Shown: positions 27,227 through 36,664 of the stretch, in pieces | How the letters are laid out: each line of letters opens with the position of its first letter | Numbering within the stretch: the first letter of the stretch is position 1 | Source: Tessaracoccus lacteus | Lineage (GTDB): Bacteria; Actinomycetota; Actinomycetes; Propionibacteriales; Propionibacteriaceae | Direction: 5' to 3' | Assembly (NCBI RefSeq): GCF_029917005.1 | Contig: NZ_CP123967.1 | Span: 2,542,001 to 2,606,000 of the forward strand | DNA: 64,000 nucleotides | Position numbers and translations under genes: made by a program | The notes under the pieces: model-generated | Told to the model about the DNA's origin: nothing | Seen by the model: only the letters and a program-made list of their open reading frames with translations | Database searches by the model: none

Positions 27227-28786
27227 GTGACGGACAACCCAGTGCTGCTGGAGATGGTGGGGATCACCAAGGAGTTCCCCGGCGTCAGGGCGCTCGACAA
27301 CGTGACGATGCAGGTGCGCCGTGGCGACATCCACGCGATCTGCGGTGAGAACGGAGCCGGCAAGTCCACCCTCATGAAGGTGCTCTCGGGCGTGTACGCC
27401 CACGGCACGTACGACGGCCGGATCCTGTTCGACGGCGAGGAGATGCGGTTCGCATCGATCCGCGAGTCGGAGGAGCGGGGAATCGTCATCATCCACCAGG
27501 AGCTGGCACTCATCCCCGAGCTGTCAGTGACAGAGAACATCTTCCTCGGATCCGAGGTCGTCCGCGGGATGCTGATCGACTGGGACGCCGCCCGCACTCA
27601 GGCGGCCGAACTCCTCGCGCGGGTCGGCCTGGACGTCGATCCCGACACCCCCGTCAAGACCCTCGGCGTCGGCCAGCAGCAGCTCATCGAGATCGCCAAG
27701 GCGCTGTCGAAGAACGTGCGCCTGCTGATCCTCGACGAGCCGACATCAGCCCTCAACGAGGACGACTCGGAGAACCTGCTCGACCTGATGCGGGGGCTGA
27801 AGGGCCGCGGCATCACGTGCATCATGATCTCGCACAAGCTCAACGAGATCGCCGAGGTCTCCGACGCAGTCACGGTGATCCGCGACGGCAAGACGGTGGA
27901 CACGTACGACGTCGTGGCCGGGCAGGTTGACGAGGACCGGATCATCAAGGCGATGGTCGGCCGCTCGATCGAGAACCGCTACCCCACCCGTGAGCCGCAC
28001 ATCGGAGAGACCCTCTTCGAGGTGCAGGGCTGGACTGTGGAGCATCCGTCGCTGCCGGGGCGGCTCGTGGCGAAGAACGAGTCGTTCACCGTGCGCCGCG
28101 GGGAGGTCGTCGGCTTCGCCGGCCTGATGGGGGCCGGCCGGACCGAGCTGATGCGCTCGCTGTTCGGGCGCTCGTACGGCACCTACCTGGAGGGTCGGAT
28201 GTGGCTCGACGGTAAGGAGATCGCGCCCACCAGCGTTCAGCAGGCCATCACCTGCGGGCTCGCATATGTGACGGAGGACCGCAAGAGTCTCGGCCTCAAC
28301 CTCATCGACTCCATCAAGTCGACCATCGTGCTTGCCAATCTGAAGGGCATCGTCTCGCGAGGTCTCCTCCAGCTCGACAAGGAGGCGGACGTCGCCGAGA
28401 CATACCGACGCGATCTGCGCATCAAGACCGCCTCCGTCGACTCCGGGGTCGCCACGCTGTCGGGCGGAAACCAGCAGAAGGTCGTCCTGGCCAAGTGGAT
28501 GTACACCTCGCCGCAGGTGCTCATCCTCGACGAGCCGACCCGTGGCATCGACGTCGGCGCCAAGTACGAGATCTACAAGCTGATCCACGCCCTCGCCGAC
28601 GAAGGCAAAGCCGTGATCGTCGTCTCGTCGGAGCTGCCGGAGCTGCTCGGCATCACTGACCGCATCTACACCATCCGGGAGGGCGAGATCACGGGTGAGC
28701 TCGCCTCGGCCGAGGCCGACCAGGAGACCCTCATGCGCCGCATGACCACCACTTCCACCGCGCCGGCGGACCCGGCACAGATCTGA
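27227..28786 (+). CDS. Monosaccharide ABC transporter ATP-binding protein (GguA/MmsA/XylG type)
   Basis: 519 residues with two ATPase domains, as in RbsA-like carbohydrate ATPases. First domain: Walker A GENGAGKST, signature-like LGVGQQQLIEIAKAL, Walker B LLILDEPTSAL. Second domain: LMGAGRTELM in place of a good Walker A, signature LSGGNQQKVVLAKWM, Walker B LILDEPTRGID. GTG 27227 is chosen because GGGAGG lies four bases upstream; the open frame extends to 27137 without a matching start. It heads the operon ATPase-permease-binding protein. Confidence 0.93.
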   Translation: MTDNPVLLEMVGITKEFPGVRALDNVTMQVRRGDIHAICGENGAGKSTLMKVLSGVYAHGTYDGRILFDGEEMRFASIRESEERGIVIIHQELALIPELSVTENIFLGSEVVRGMLIDWDAARTQAAELLARVGLDVDPDTPVKTLGVGQQQLIEIAKALSKNVRLLILDEPTSALNEDDSENLLDLMRGLKGRGITCIMISHKLNEIAEVSDAVTVIRDGKTVDTYDVVAGQVDEDRIIKAMVGRSIENRYPTREPHIGETLFEVQGWTVEHPSLPGRLVAKNESFTVRRGEVVGFAGLMGAGRTELMRSLFGRSYGTYLEGRMWLDGKEIAPTSVQQAITCGLAYVTEDRKSLGLNLIDSIKSTIVLANLKGIVSRGLLQLDKEADVAETYRRDLRIKTASVDSGVATLSGGNQQKVVLAKWMYTSPQVLILDEPTRGIDVGAKYEIYKLIHALADEGKAVIVVSSELPELLGITDRIYTIREGEITGELASAEADQETLMRRMTTTSTAPADPAQI

Positions 28787-28809
28787 GAGCCAAGGACCGG
28801 TACACAACC

Positions 28810-30048
28810 ATGAAGCATCTCAAGCAGGTGTTCGGAGGAAGCCTCCAGCAGTACACCATGGCGCTTGCGCTGGTCGCGCTCGTCGTCATCTTCGACGTCA
28901 TCTCCGGCGGCCGCATGCTGACCGCCTCGAACTTCCAGAACCTCATCTCAGGAAACGCCTACGTGCTGGTGCTCGCCATCGGCATGGTGATGGTCATCGT
29001 GGTGGGGCACATCGACCTCTCCGTCGGCTCGGTCGCGGCCTTCGTCGGCATGAGCGTGGCCATCAGCATCCGGGACTGGGGACTCCCCTGGTGGGCTGGA
29101 CTCCTGCTCGGCATCGTCGTCGGCATCCTCGTCGGCGCGTGGCACGGCTTCTGGCTGGCGAAGATGGGCATCCCGGGCTTCATCACGACGCTCGCGGGCA
29201 TGATGATCTTCCGTGGCCTCGTGATCTGGATGTCGCACTCGATCTCCGTGCCCGTTCCGCGCGAGTTCCAGGTCCTCGGCGCCGGCTACCTGCCCGAGTG
29301 GGGCCCCGCCTTCACGGGGATGAACAACTCAACACTCGTGCTCGGCATAATCGCCGCCGCCTGGTTCATCTACCACGAGCTGCGTCGCCGGGCGAGCCTG
29401 CTGGCCCGCAACCACGAGGCCCCGCTCTGGGCGACGGTCGTCAGGCTCACGCTCATCGTCGTGGTCATCGGATACCTCACGTACCTCTTCGGCTCCGGGC
29501 GACCCGGCACGTCGTTCCCGATTCCCGGCCTGATCCTCGTCGCCCTGGTGATCATCTACCACGTCATCACGCAGCGCACCCGGCTCGGCCGCCACATCTA
29601 CGCCGTCGGCGGCAACAAGGCCGCCGCCGCTCTCTCCGGGGTCAGCGTCCCGAAGGTCTACTTCGTCGTGATGATGAACATGTCCTTCCTCGCGGCCATC
29701 GCCGGCATCCTGTTCGTCGGACGCGCCACCTCCGCCGGTCCCTCCGACGGCACCATGTGGGAGCTCGACGCCATCGCCGCGGTCTTCATCGGCGGCGCCG
29801 CCGTCTCGGGCGGCATCGGCACGGTCGTCGGATCCATGATCGGCGGCCTCGTCATGGCCGTCCTGAACAGCGGCCTGATGCTGATGGGCGTCGGGGCCGA
29901 CCAGACGCAGGTCATCAAGGGCCTCGTTCTACTCGCCGCCGTCGCCTTCGACGTCCGCAACAAGGTCCAGGGCAAGCCTTCGGTGATCGGCGCCATGACA
30001 CGCCGCTTCGCCAAGGACAAGCCGAACCCCGTGTCGACCACCGACTGA
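28810..30048 (+). CDS. Monosaccharide ABC transporter permease (GguB/XylH type)
   Basis: 412 residues, BPD_transp_2 fold with about ten membrane segments (for example YTMALALVALVVIFDVISGG; VLVLAIGMVMVIVVGHIDLS; WWAGLLLGIVVGILVGAWHG). HIDLSVGS and GGNKAAAALSGV are typical of the XylH/GguB group, which is longer than RbsC. It starts 24 bases after the ATPase stop and is followed 87 bases later by the binding protein. Confidence 0.93.
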   Translation: MKHLKQVFGGSLQQYTMALALVALVVIFDVISGGRMLTASNFQNLISGNAYVLVLAIGMVMVIVVGHIDLSVGSVAAFVGMSVAISIRDWGLPWWAGLLLGIVVGILVGAWHGFWLAKMGIPGFITTLAGMMIFRGLVIWMSHSISVPVPREFQVLGAGYLPEWGPAFTGMNNSTLVLGIIAAAWFIYHELRRRASLLARNHEAPLWATVVRLTLIVVVIGYLTYLFGSGRPGTSFPIPGLILVALVIIYHVITQRTRLGRHIYAVGGNKAAAALSGVSVPKVYFVVMMNMSFLAAIAGILFVGRATSAGPSDGTMWELDAIAAVFIGGAAVSGGIGTVVGSMIGGLVMAVLNSGLMLMGVGADQTQVIKGLVLLAAVAFDVRNKVQGKPSVIGAMTRRFAKDKPNPVSTTD

Positions 30049-30135
30049 CCGAAGCCCCAACCACCAATCCTCAGTGGGCCGACCGGCCCACTGGCAACCA
30101 ACCCCTCATTTACCCATCCGGGAAAGGAAACCACG

Positions 30136-31248
30136 ATGAAGTTCAGAGCAGCACCCCTCATCGCGTCGCTGATCGTCGCCGGCATGAGCCTCACGGCCTG
30201 CGGTGGCGGCCGCGAGGGAACGACCGCGGAGGCGACCGGAAGCGGCTCCGCCGCAGCCGGCTTCGCGGCCGACGCCACCGTCGGCGTCGCGCTCCCCTGG
30301 CTCGGCACCCAGAACTGGAAGGAGGCGGAGACCATGTTCGAGGACCAGCTCACCGAGGCCGGTTTCAAGCCACTCATCCAGGCCGCAGACAACAAGGTCC
30401 CGCAGCAGCAGCAGCAGATCGAGGCCATGATCGAGCAGGGCGCCAAGGCGATCGTCGTCGGCCCCATCGACGGCACCCAGCTCGGCTCCGTCCTCGAGAC
30501 GGCCCACGATGCCGGCGTCAAGGTCTTCGGCTATGACCGCCTGATCGAGAACACCACCGCGGTCGACGGAGTGATCCAGTTCGGCTCGGTGCGCACCGGT
30601 GAGCTGCAGGGCCAGGCCCTGCTCGACGGCCTGGCCGCCGAGAAGGGCGACGGCCCGTACAACATCGAGCTGTTCGGCGGCGGCCCCGCCGACCCGAACG
30701 CGCCGAAGTTCTTCGAGGGCGCGATGAGCGTCCTGCAGCCGAAGATCGACGACGGCACGCTCGTCGTGGTGTCCGGCCAGAAGGACTTCACGCAGGTCGC
30801 CACGCAGGACTGGGACAACTCGAAGGCCCAGGCCCGCATGGACTCGCTGCTGTCGGGCTTCTACTCCGACAAGAAGATCGACGGTGTGCTGTCGCCCAAT
30901 GACGGCATCGCCCGCGCGATCATCACGTCCGCGGAGCAGGCCGGTCAGGACATCCCCGTCGTCTCCGGCCTCGATGCCGAGAACGAGTCGATCAGCTGGA
31001 TCGCCCAGGGCAAGCAGTACTCGACCGTCGCCAAGCCCACCGAGGACCTGGTCAGCAAGACCGTTGAGCTGATCGTCGCCGCTCAGAAGGGCGAGGAGCT
31101 CCCGGCCCCCGACGCCACCGAGGACAACGGAGCCACCGACGTCGCGATCTACCAGCTCGACCCGATCGTCGTGACGAAGGACAACCTCAAGGATGTCTTC
31201 GCCAATGACGCGGAGCGCATGAAGCTGATCGAGGCCGCCGAGGGCTGA
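30136..31248 (+). CDS. ChvE-like sugar-binding lipoprotein
   Basis: 370 residues. Signal peptide with lipobox MSLTACGGG, then a periplasmic-binding-protein type I fold (VGVALPWLGTQNW, KVFGYDRLI, GGGPADPNAP, GVLSPNDGIARAII, PVVSGLDAEN). This is closest to the ChvE/XylF group that binds xylose, arabinose, galactose or glucose for GguAB-type transporters; the ligand is unknown. AAAGGA lies before ATG 30136. A strong terminator follows the stop. Confidence 0.93.
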   Translation: MKFRAAPLIASLIVAGMSLTACGGGREGTTAEATGSGSAAAGFAADATVGVALPWLGTQNWKEAETMFEDQLTEAGFKPLIQAADNKVPQQQQQIEAMIEQGAKAIVVGPIDGTQLGSVLETAHDAGVKVFGYDRLIENTTAVDGVIQFGSVRTGELQGQALLDGLAAEKGDGPYNIELFGGGPADPNAPKFFEGAMSVLQPKIDDGTLVVVSGQKDFTQVATQDWDNSKAQARMDSLLSGFYSDKKIDGVLSPNDGIARAIITSAEQAGQDIPVVSGLDAENESISWIAQGKQYSTVAKPTEDLVSKTVELIVAAQKGEELPAPDATEDNGATDVAIYQLDPIVVTKDNLKDVFANDAERMKLIEAAEG

Positions 31249-31273
31249 TCCCGAGGCTGACTCCGGTCAAGAG

Positions 31274-31304
31274 CAGGCCCGGCCCCCAAGGGGGGTCGGG
31301 CCTG
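31274..31304 (+). terminator. Terminator of the ChvE-type operon
   Basis: CAGGCCCGGCCCCC (31274-31287) pairs with GGGGGTCGGGCCTG (31291-31304) with one G:T pair and a three-base loop, followed by TTGG. It lies 26 bases after the binding-protein stop. The rest of the 490-base gap (31305-31620) shows no gene. Confidence 0.8.
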
Positions 31305-31620
31305 TTGGCGTCACGCACTCGAGTCGTCGCCACCGCCCCGTACACAACTGTGGCCAGAGCAGCAGCACGCGGACGTACGCGACGACCCGTCCGCGAGGGC
31401 TCCTCACCCTGTCGCGGCTGCGAAGGGACTGACTGGTGGATGACTGAGTTTAGGCGCAGCACGGCATTGACTATGATCGGCAGGGCCGTCGCGCCTCCAG
31501 GTGTGTCCTTCAACCGCGTCTTCCGCGTCCGGGAACCCGTGCATAAGAATGCCTATGTCGGATCCGCTGCGATATAGGTACAGCCGCCCTGAAATGGGCA
31601 TTGTTGTGCACGACAGGGGC

Positions 31621-31735
31621 CCTCTCGACAAGCTCGAGGCCCTCGACAAGCCTGTGCTGAGCCTGTCGAAGTGCCTGTGCTGAGCCCGTCGAAGTGCCTG
31701 TGCTGAGCCCGTCGAAGTACTCAGGGAACCGGGCT
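31621..31735. repeat. REP-like cluster with three 23-bp tandem units
   Basis: CTCGACAAGCTCGAGGCC and CTCGACAAG come first. Three consecutive 23-bp copies follow at 31651-31673, 31674-31696 and 31697-31719 (CCTGTGCTGAGCC, YGTCGAAGTR). These are reverse-oriented relatives of the TTCGACAAGCTCAGG repeats at 12.2-14.3 kb. The cluster fills the space between two convergent operons. Confidence 0.8.
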
Positions 31736-31738
31736 CCG

Positions 31739-32182
31739 TCACTCGCCCGGGGCGCGGACCCCGACGGTGAGCAGCACGTTGGCGTAGAGGCGCTGGTCGG
31801 CGGTCACGACGACGACGGAGACGTCGCTCGTCTTGGCCGCGTCGTAGAAGTCCCAGCGCGGGATCATGGCCACCTCGACGCCGGGCAGGGCCGCGCGGTA
31901 CTCGTCGTGGGCCGGGATCGACTCCGGCAGCTCGATGCCCTTCGCGTCGGCCGCGGGGACCATGAGTCCCAGCTGTTCGATCGGGATCGTCTGCTTGACG
32001 ACGTCGAGGACCTGCGAGACGGTCAGGAGGCCGGGCGCGAGGTTCAGCCAGATCCGCTCCGCAGCCGGGTTCGCGCCGCTGACGCCCGGGTAGTTTCCGT
32101 CGGTGATGAGGATCCTGCCGCCGTGGCCGGCGCGGGCGAGCGCCCCGATCAGCTGGGGATGAAGCATGGGTCCGTACAGCAT
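31739..32182 (-). CDS. fucU: L-fucose mutarotase FucU / RbsD family
   Basis: 147 residues, decameric sugar mutarotase family that interconverts anomers of free sugars. MLHPQLIGALARAGHGGRIL contains the conserved catalytic histidine (GHGG), ITDGNYPG the aspartate and asparagine region, and QRLYANVLLTVGV the C-terminal tyrosine/asparagine site. The fucose context and length favour FucU over RbsD. ATG 32182 follows AAAGGA. Last gene of the fucose operon. Confidence 0.9.
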   Translation of the reverse strand: MLYGPMLHPQLIGALARAGHGGRILITDGNYPGVSGANPAAERIWLNLAPGLLTVSQVLDVVKQTIPIEQLGLMVPAADAKGIELPESIPAHDEYRAALPGVEVAMIPRWDFYDAAKTSDVSVVVVTADQRLYANVLLTVGVRAPGE

Positions 32183-32227
32183 GGTGTTCCTTTCAGGTGG
32201 ATCTCTGCCGATGCGATGGGCGTCGGC

Positions 32228-33220
32228 TCACGTGGACTCCCGGACGATCAGGTCGGCGTCGACGCGGATCGCCCCGACCTCGACCTCGTCGGCGGTGAGC
32301 AGCCGGTGCAGAGACTGGACGGCGAGCTGGCCGATGGCACGGAAGTCCTGCCGGACCGTGGTGAGGCCCGGATTCAGGAACCCGACGCCCGCCATGTCGT
32401 CGAAGCCGACGACGCGGACGTCTCCGGGCACGCACAGCCCGCGCTTCTGCAGCGCCGTCATGGCGCCGAGTGCGAGCTGGTCGTTGGCCGCGAACACCGC
32501 GTCGGTGCCCTCGGGCAGCCGCCCCATCAGCGGACCGGCGTCCGCGGCGTCCCAGGTTCCGGCGTGGAGCACGACCGGCTCGAGGCCGGCCTCGGCGATG
32601 GCCTCGTGGTAGCCGGCCAGCCGCTCGTAGGCGTCGATCCAGTCCTGCGGCCCGGCCACGTGGACGATCCGGCGGGCGCCGCGGTCGATCAGGTGCCTGA
32701 CTGCGGAGATGGCGCCGGCCCTGTGATCGAGCGAGACCCCGGCGGAGTGCGGCGGCAGCGAATGCACGCGTCCGATGAGGACCGTGGGCATCCGCGCGGC
32801 GACATCCACCACCCAGGGCGACGGGTCCGTCCTACCGCCCAGGATGATGACCCCGTCGGCCGTGACGGGGATGAGGTCCTGCAGGTCCGGCACGACGCCC
32901 TCGAGAGGCGGCGCGATGCTGGCGACCGCATGCAGCTGCAGCTCGGCCAGCTCCTGGCAGACCTCGACGAACGTCGTCGCGTGGCCGTAGAGCAGAGGAA
33001 CGGCCACCAGCACGATGACCTGGCCTGTGCGGTGCGCCGACAGCGAGCGGGCCGCCAGGTTCGGGCGGTACCCCAGCCGCTCGACGCTGGCCATAACCCG
33101 GGCTCGGGTCTCTTCGGCGACGACGTTGATCCCGCGCACGACGCGGGACACGGTCTGGATGGACACGCCTGAGTCCTCCGCGATGTCGCGCAGGTTCACG
33201 CGCCTGGATTCGGGGGTCAT
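32228..33220 (-). CDS. LacI-family transcriptional regulator of the fucose operon
   Basis: 330 residues. The N-terminal LacI HTH (VNLRDIAEDSGVSIQTVSRV) is followed by hinge helix LGYRPNLAARSL and a type I periplasmic-binding-like effector domain (GVIILGG, GVSLDHRAG, VFAANDQLALGAM, VVGFDDM). It lies inside the fucose operon between the kinase and FucU genes and probably binds TGTTAACGCTAGCA at 40362-40375. The effector may be L-fucose or L-fuculose phosphate. Confidence 0.92.
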   Translation of the reverse strand: MTPESRRVNLRDIAEDSGVSIQTVSRVVRGINVVAEETRARVMASVERLGYRPNLAARSLSAHRTGQVIVLVAVPLLYGHATTFVEVCQELAELQLHAVASIAPPLEGVVPDLQDLIPVTADGVIILGGRTDPSPWVVDVAARMPTVLIGRVHSLPPHSAGVSLDHRAGAISAVRHLIDRGARRIVHVAGPQDWIDAYERLAGYHEAIAEAGLEPVVLHAGTWDAADAGPLMGRLPEGTDAVFAANDQLALGAMTALQKRGLCVPGDVRVVGFDDMAGVGFLNPGLTTVRQDFRAIGQLAVQSLHRLLTADEVEVGAIRVDADLIVREST

Positions 33221-33281
33221 GCCTGCACCCTATGGGCCGCGACCGGGCTGACGGAGGCGACCCCGCCGAGGATCTCCGCGC

Positions 33282-34694
33282 TCATGCCCGTGGCCGGTAC
33301 TCGACGGTGCGGGCGGTGGCCGCGATGACGGCGTTGCGGTCGGCCGGGTCGAGATGGCCGAGCACCTCGAGCTGCGCGATGAGCGAGCCCAGCGCGGACG
33401 CCTCGACGGGCCCCGCGATGACCGGCACGCCCGTCCGGTCGGCGGTCAGCTGGCACAGCAGGGCGTTGCGGGACCCGCCGCCCATGAGGTTCAGCTGACG
33501 GGCGGGAGCGCCTGTGAGCTCCGCCAGCTCGGCGAGCCCGCGGGCGTAGCGCTCGGCGAGCGACTCCAGCACCAGGCGGACGACAGCCCCCTGCGTCAGC
33601 GTCGCGGCGTCGATGCCCTGCCCGTCCAGCGCCGCACCGATCCGGGCGAGCATCCCGCCCGCCTGCGCGAAACAGGGCTCGTCCGGGTCGATCAGCGCGC
33701 CCAGCGTCGGGGCCTCGGCGGCCAGCTCGACGAGCCGGGCGATGTCCGCCTCCCGACCCTCGGCGGCCCACTCGCGCTGCAACTCCTGCAGGATCCACAA
33801 CCCGGTGATGTTGAACAGCGGCCGCAGCCCGCCGTCGGCGGTGGCTTCGTTCGTCAGGCCGATCTCACGGGCGCGTGCGCTGAGCAACGGCTCGTCGCGC
33901 AGCACTCCCAGCACCGACCACGACCCGCAGCTGAGGAAGTACGACTCCTGTGTCACGTCGCGCAGCAGCGCATGCGTGGCGCATGCCGTGTCGTGAGCGC
34001 CGGCGCGCACGACGGTCAGAGCAGCCAACCCGTCGACGGAGCACGGACCGACGGCATCCAGCTCGGCGGTCACATCGCCGAACCAACCTCGCGGGATGCC
34101 CAGTGCGCCGAGCACGTCGTCGGAGAAGTCACGGACTCCGGGCGTGCACAGGCCGGAACTCGAGGCGTGCGAGCGGGACCAGCCCTTCACCCCGGACAAC
34201 TTCCACGTGAAATAGTCGGGCAGCAGGAGGACGCTGGCCGTGCGGGCGGCGGCGTCGGGCTCCTCCGTGAGGAAGGCGAACAGCTGGTTGGCCGTGTTGA
34301 TGGTGGCCGGCGCGATGCCGGTCGCGGCCCAGGCGGCCCCGTCATCCAACCTGGAGCGGAAGGCCTCGTGCGTGCGGACGGTGCGCTCGTCGCGGTAGCA
34401 CCGGCCGGGAGCGATGGGGAGGTCCGCGGCGTCGAGCGGCACGTAGTCGACTCCCCAGGTGTCGACGGAGACGCTGACCGCGCCCGGGAACTGCTGGACG
34501 GCCTCGCGCAACCCTGCGACGATCTCGGTCCAGATCGCGTCAAGGTCCCAGCAGAGGTACCCGTCGACGAGGGTGGCCCGGTGAGGGAAGCGGTGGACCT
34601 CGGTCTCGGTGATGGTGGCGCCGTCGAACGTTCCTGCGACGATGCGCCCGGACGACGAGCCGAGGTCGACGGCGAGGGCAGTGACGGGGGGCAC
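33282..34694 (-). CDS. FGGY-family carbohydrate kinase (rhamnulokinase/L-fuculokinase type)
   Basis: 470 residues. The N-terminal AVDLGSSSGRIVAGTFDG and VSVDTWGVDYVPLD are the RhaB-like phosphate and sugar sites. GAHDTACAT and SCGSWSVLG, and C-terminal NLMGGGSRNALLCQLTADRT (ATP site), complete the FGGY fold. The family phosphorylates L-rhamnulose or L-fuculose at C1. Position directly after L-fucose isomerase makes L-fuculose the likely substrate, although the sequence resembles RhaB. Start GTG 34694 behind AGGAG. Confidence 0.9.
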   Translation of the reverse strand: MPPVTALAVDLGSSSGRIVAGTFDGATITETEVHRFPHRATLVDGYLCWDLDAIWTEIVAGLREAVQQFPGAVSVSVDTWGVDYVPLDAADLPIAPGRCYRDERTVRTHEAFRSRLDDGAAWAATGIAPATINTANQLFAFLTEEPDAAARTASVLLLPDYFTWKLSGVKGWSRSHASSSGLCTPGVRDFSDDVLGALGIPRGWFGDVTAELDAVGPCSVDGLAALTVVRAGAHDTACATHALLRDVTQESYFLSCGSWSVLGVLRDEPLLSARAREIGLTNEATADGGLRPLFNITGLWILQELQREWAAEGREADIARLVELAAEAPTLGALIDPDEPCFAQAGGMLARIGAALDGQGIDAATLTQGAVVRLVLESLAERYARGLAELAELTGAPARQLNLMGGGSRNALLCQLTADRTGVPVIAGPVEASALGSLIAQLEVLGHLDPADRNAVIAATARTVEYRPRA

Positions 34695-34771
34695 GCGATC
34701 TCCTGGTTGGTAGGGGTGGGAAGGGGCGGACGCGCGGACGCCCGCCCCTCCCTGTCGGTGGCGCCTCAGAC

Positions 34772-36535
34772 TCAGCCGTAGAGCGGGCCGTAGGCGTCGC
34801 AGGCGCGGAAGTCGGCGCCCTCGAGATCGCGCGTGCCGAACGCGGACCAGGCCTTCGGGCGGAACACCTGCTCGTCAGGCACGTTGTGCATGTTCACCGG
34901 GATGCGGAGCATCGAGGCGAGCGTGATCAGCTTGGCGCCGATGTGGCCGTACGCGATGGCGCCGTGGTTGGCGCCCCACTGGTTCATCACCTCATAGACG
35001 CTGGTGAACGCGCCCTCGCCCGTCAGGTTCGGCACGAACCAGGTGGTCGGCCAGGCGCGGTCGGTGCGGACCTCGATGGTCGTGGCGACCTCGTCGGGCA
35101 ACTCGACGGTCCAGCCCTCCGCGATCTGGAGGACCGGGCCGAGCCCGTCGACCAGGTTGATGCGGCACATCGTCACGGGCACCTCGCCGGCCGAGCGGAA
35201 GTGCGTGGAGAAGCCGCCCCCACGGAAGTACTCGACGTTGGCCGGGTGGAAGGTGGTGGAGTCCAGCATGGCCTGCGTGTCCGCCTCGGTGAGGTCCCAC
35301 CAGTTCTTGATGACGTGCTCGCCGTCCTGCGTGGCCGCGAAGGTGCCATCGAGGGTCGTCGAGCCGGAGTTGCGCAGGTCGATGATGCCGCCGGACGCGC
35401 GGCCCTCAAGCTTGTACCCGGTGACGCGTTCGACGGCCTCGGGGCTCCAGAACGTGCGGACGTCGCTGAACAGCTGAGCCTGGTTGGTCAGGAGGTGGTT
35501 GAACAGCATGGAGGCGCCGTTCAGGGCGTCGTTCTCGGTGGCCATGACGTAGGCCGGGCGGGGGCCGTTCCAGTCGAACTGCGTGTTCAGGATGGTCTCC
35601 ATCACATCGCCGTTCGGCATACCGTCGGTCCACTGGCGCTGGCCCTGGAAGCCCGCGGCGATCGCGCCGTGGCCCCCGGCCTCCTCGCCGAAGCCCAGCT
35701 CCGCGAGACGCGGGTTGCCGACCATCAGGTCACGGGCGATGAGCGTCATCTTGGTGCAGTAGATCCACCAGTCCTCGTGCTTGTCGCTCATCTTCAGCGC
35801 GTCGGGGTTGAAGTCCTCGCCCTGCGTGAAGTTCTCGCGGATCCAGGCGTATGCCTTGTCGAACTCCTCGGGATCGAAGATGTTCTCGCGGACGCGGCGG
35901 TCGAACTCGCTCATGTCGATGTACTCGTTGCGCATGCCGAGGTACTTGCTCCAGAAGTCGTCCTTGACGACCGAGCCGGCGATGCCCATGGAGACCCCGC
36001 CCATGGCGAGGTAGGAACGGCCGCGCATCTGGGCGACGGCCAGGCCTGCGGTGGCGTAGTCGAGGAGCCGGGAACGGACCTCGTCGGGGATGGTCTCGTC
36101 GTCGGCGTCCTGGACGTGCTCGCCGTAGATGCCGAAGGCGGGGATGCCGAGCTGCGCGTGGCCGGCCAGGGCGGCGGCCAGGTACACGGCGCCGGGCCGC
36201 TCGGAGCCGTTGAAGCCCCAGATCGCGTGCGGCATGGTGCGGTCCATGTCGATGGTCTCGGTGCCGTAGCACCAGCAGGGGGTGACGCTCAGGGTCAGTC
36301 CGACGCCCTCGAGGCGGAACTTGGTCGCGGTGGCCTGGGCCTCCGCGACACCGCCGATGGTCGAGTCGGCGATCACGACCTGGACGGGGGTGCCGTCCGG
36401 GTACCGCAGTTCGGCCTCGTACAGCGCGGCGACGCGCCTGGCCATGTTCATCGTCTGGTCCTCGAGGCTCTCACGGACGCCTCGACGACGCCCATCGATG
36501 ATGGGGCGGATGCCGATCTTCGGGTAGTTGGTCAC
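34772..36535 (-). CDS. fucI: L-fucose isomerase
   Basis: 587 residues, matching the usual 590. It converts L-fucose to L-fuculose (also D-arabinose to D-ribulose) with a divalent metal. Characteristic stretches are [58 protein letters not shown] (metal-binding Glu/Asp region) and [16 protein letters not shown] with a conserved histidine. GTG 36535 is chosen (MTNYPKIG) with GAAGG upstream; the longer frame to 36631 adds non-homologous sequence. It lies between the ABC binding protein and the kinase gene. Confidence 0.95.
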   Translation of the reverse strand: MTNYPKIGIRPIIDGRRRGVRESLEDQTMNMARRVAALYEAELRYPDGTPVQVVIADSTIGGVAEAQATATKFRLEGVGLTLSVTPCWCYGTETIDMDRTMPHAIWGFNGSERPGAVYLAAALAGHAQLGIPAFGIYGEHVQDADDETIPDEVRSRLLDYATAGLAVAQMRGRSYLAMGGVSMGIAGSVVKDDFWSKYLGMRNEYIDMSEFDRRVRENIFDPEEFDKAYAWIRENFTQGEDFNPDALKMSDKHEDWWIYCTKMTLIARDLMVGNPRLAELGFGEEAGGHGAIAAGFQGQRQWTDGMPNGDVMETILNTQFDWNGPRPAYVMATENDALNGASMLFNHLLTNQAQLFSDVRTFWSPEAVERVTGYKLEGRASGGIIDLRNSGSTTLDGTFAATQDGEHVIKNWWDLTEADTQAMLDSTTFHPANVEYFRGGGFSTHFRSAGEVPVTMCRINLVDGLGPVLQIAEGWTVELPDEVATTIEVRTDRAWPTTWFVPNLTGEGAFTSVYEVMNQWGANHGAIAYGHIGAKLITLASMLRIPVNMHNVPDEQVFRPKAWSAFGTRDLEGADFRACDAYGPLYG

Positions 36536-36664
36536 GGATGACACCTTCTCTGGTCGTGCTGGGTTCCGGCCCTTGGCAGGCGGGCCGGGGAATGTCGATG
36601 GGTGCCGGGTGGCCGCCGCTGGGACGGCCACCCGGATTCCCGCTGGGCAGGACCCAGCAGGAGG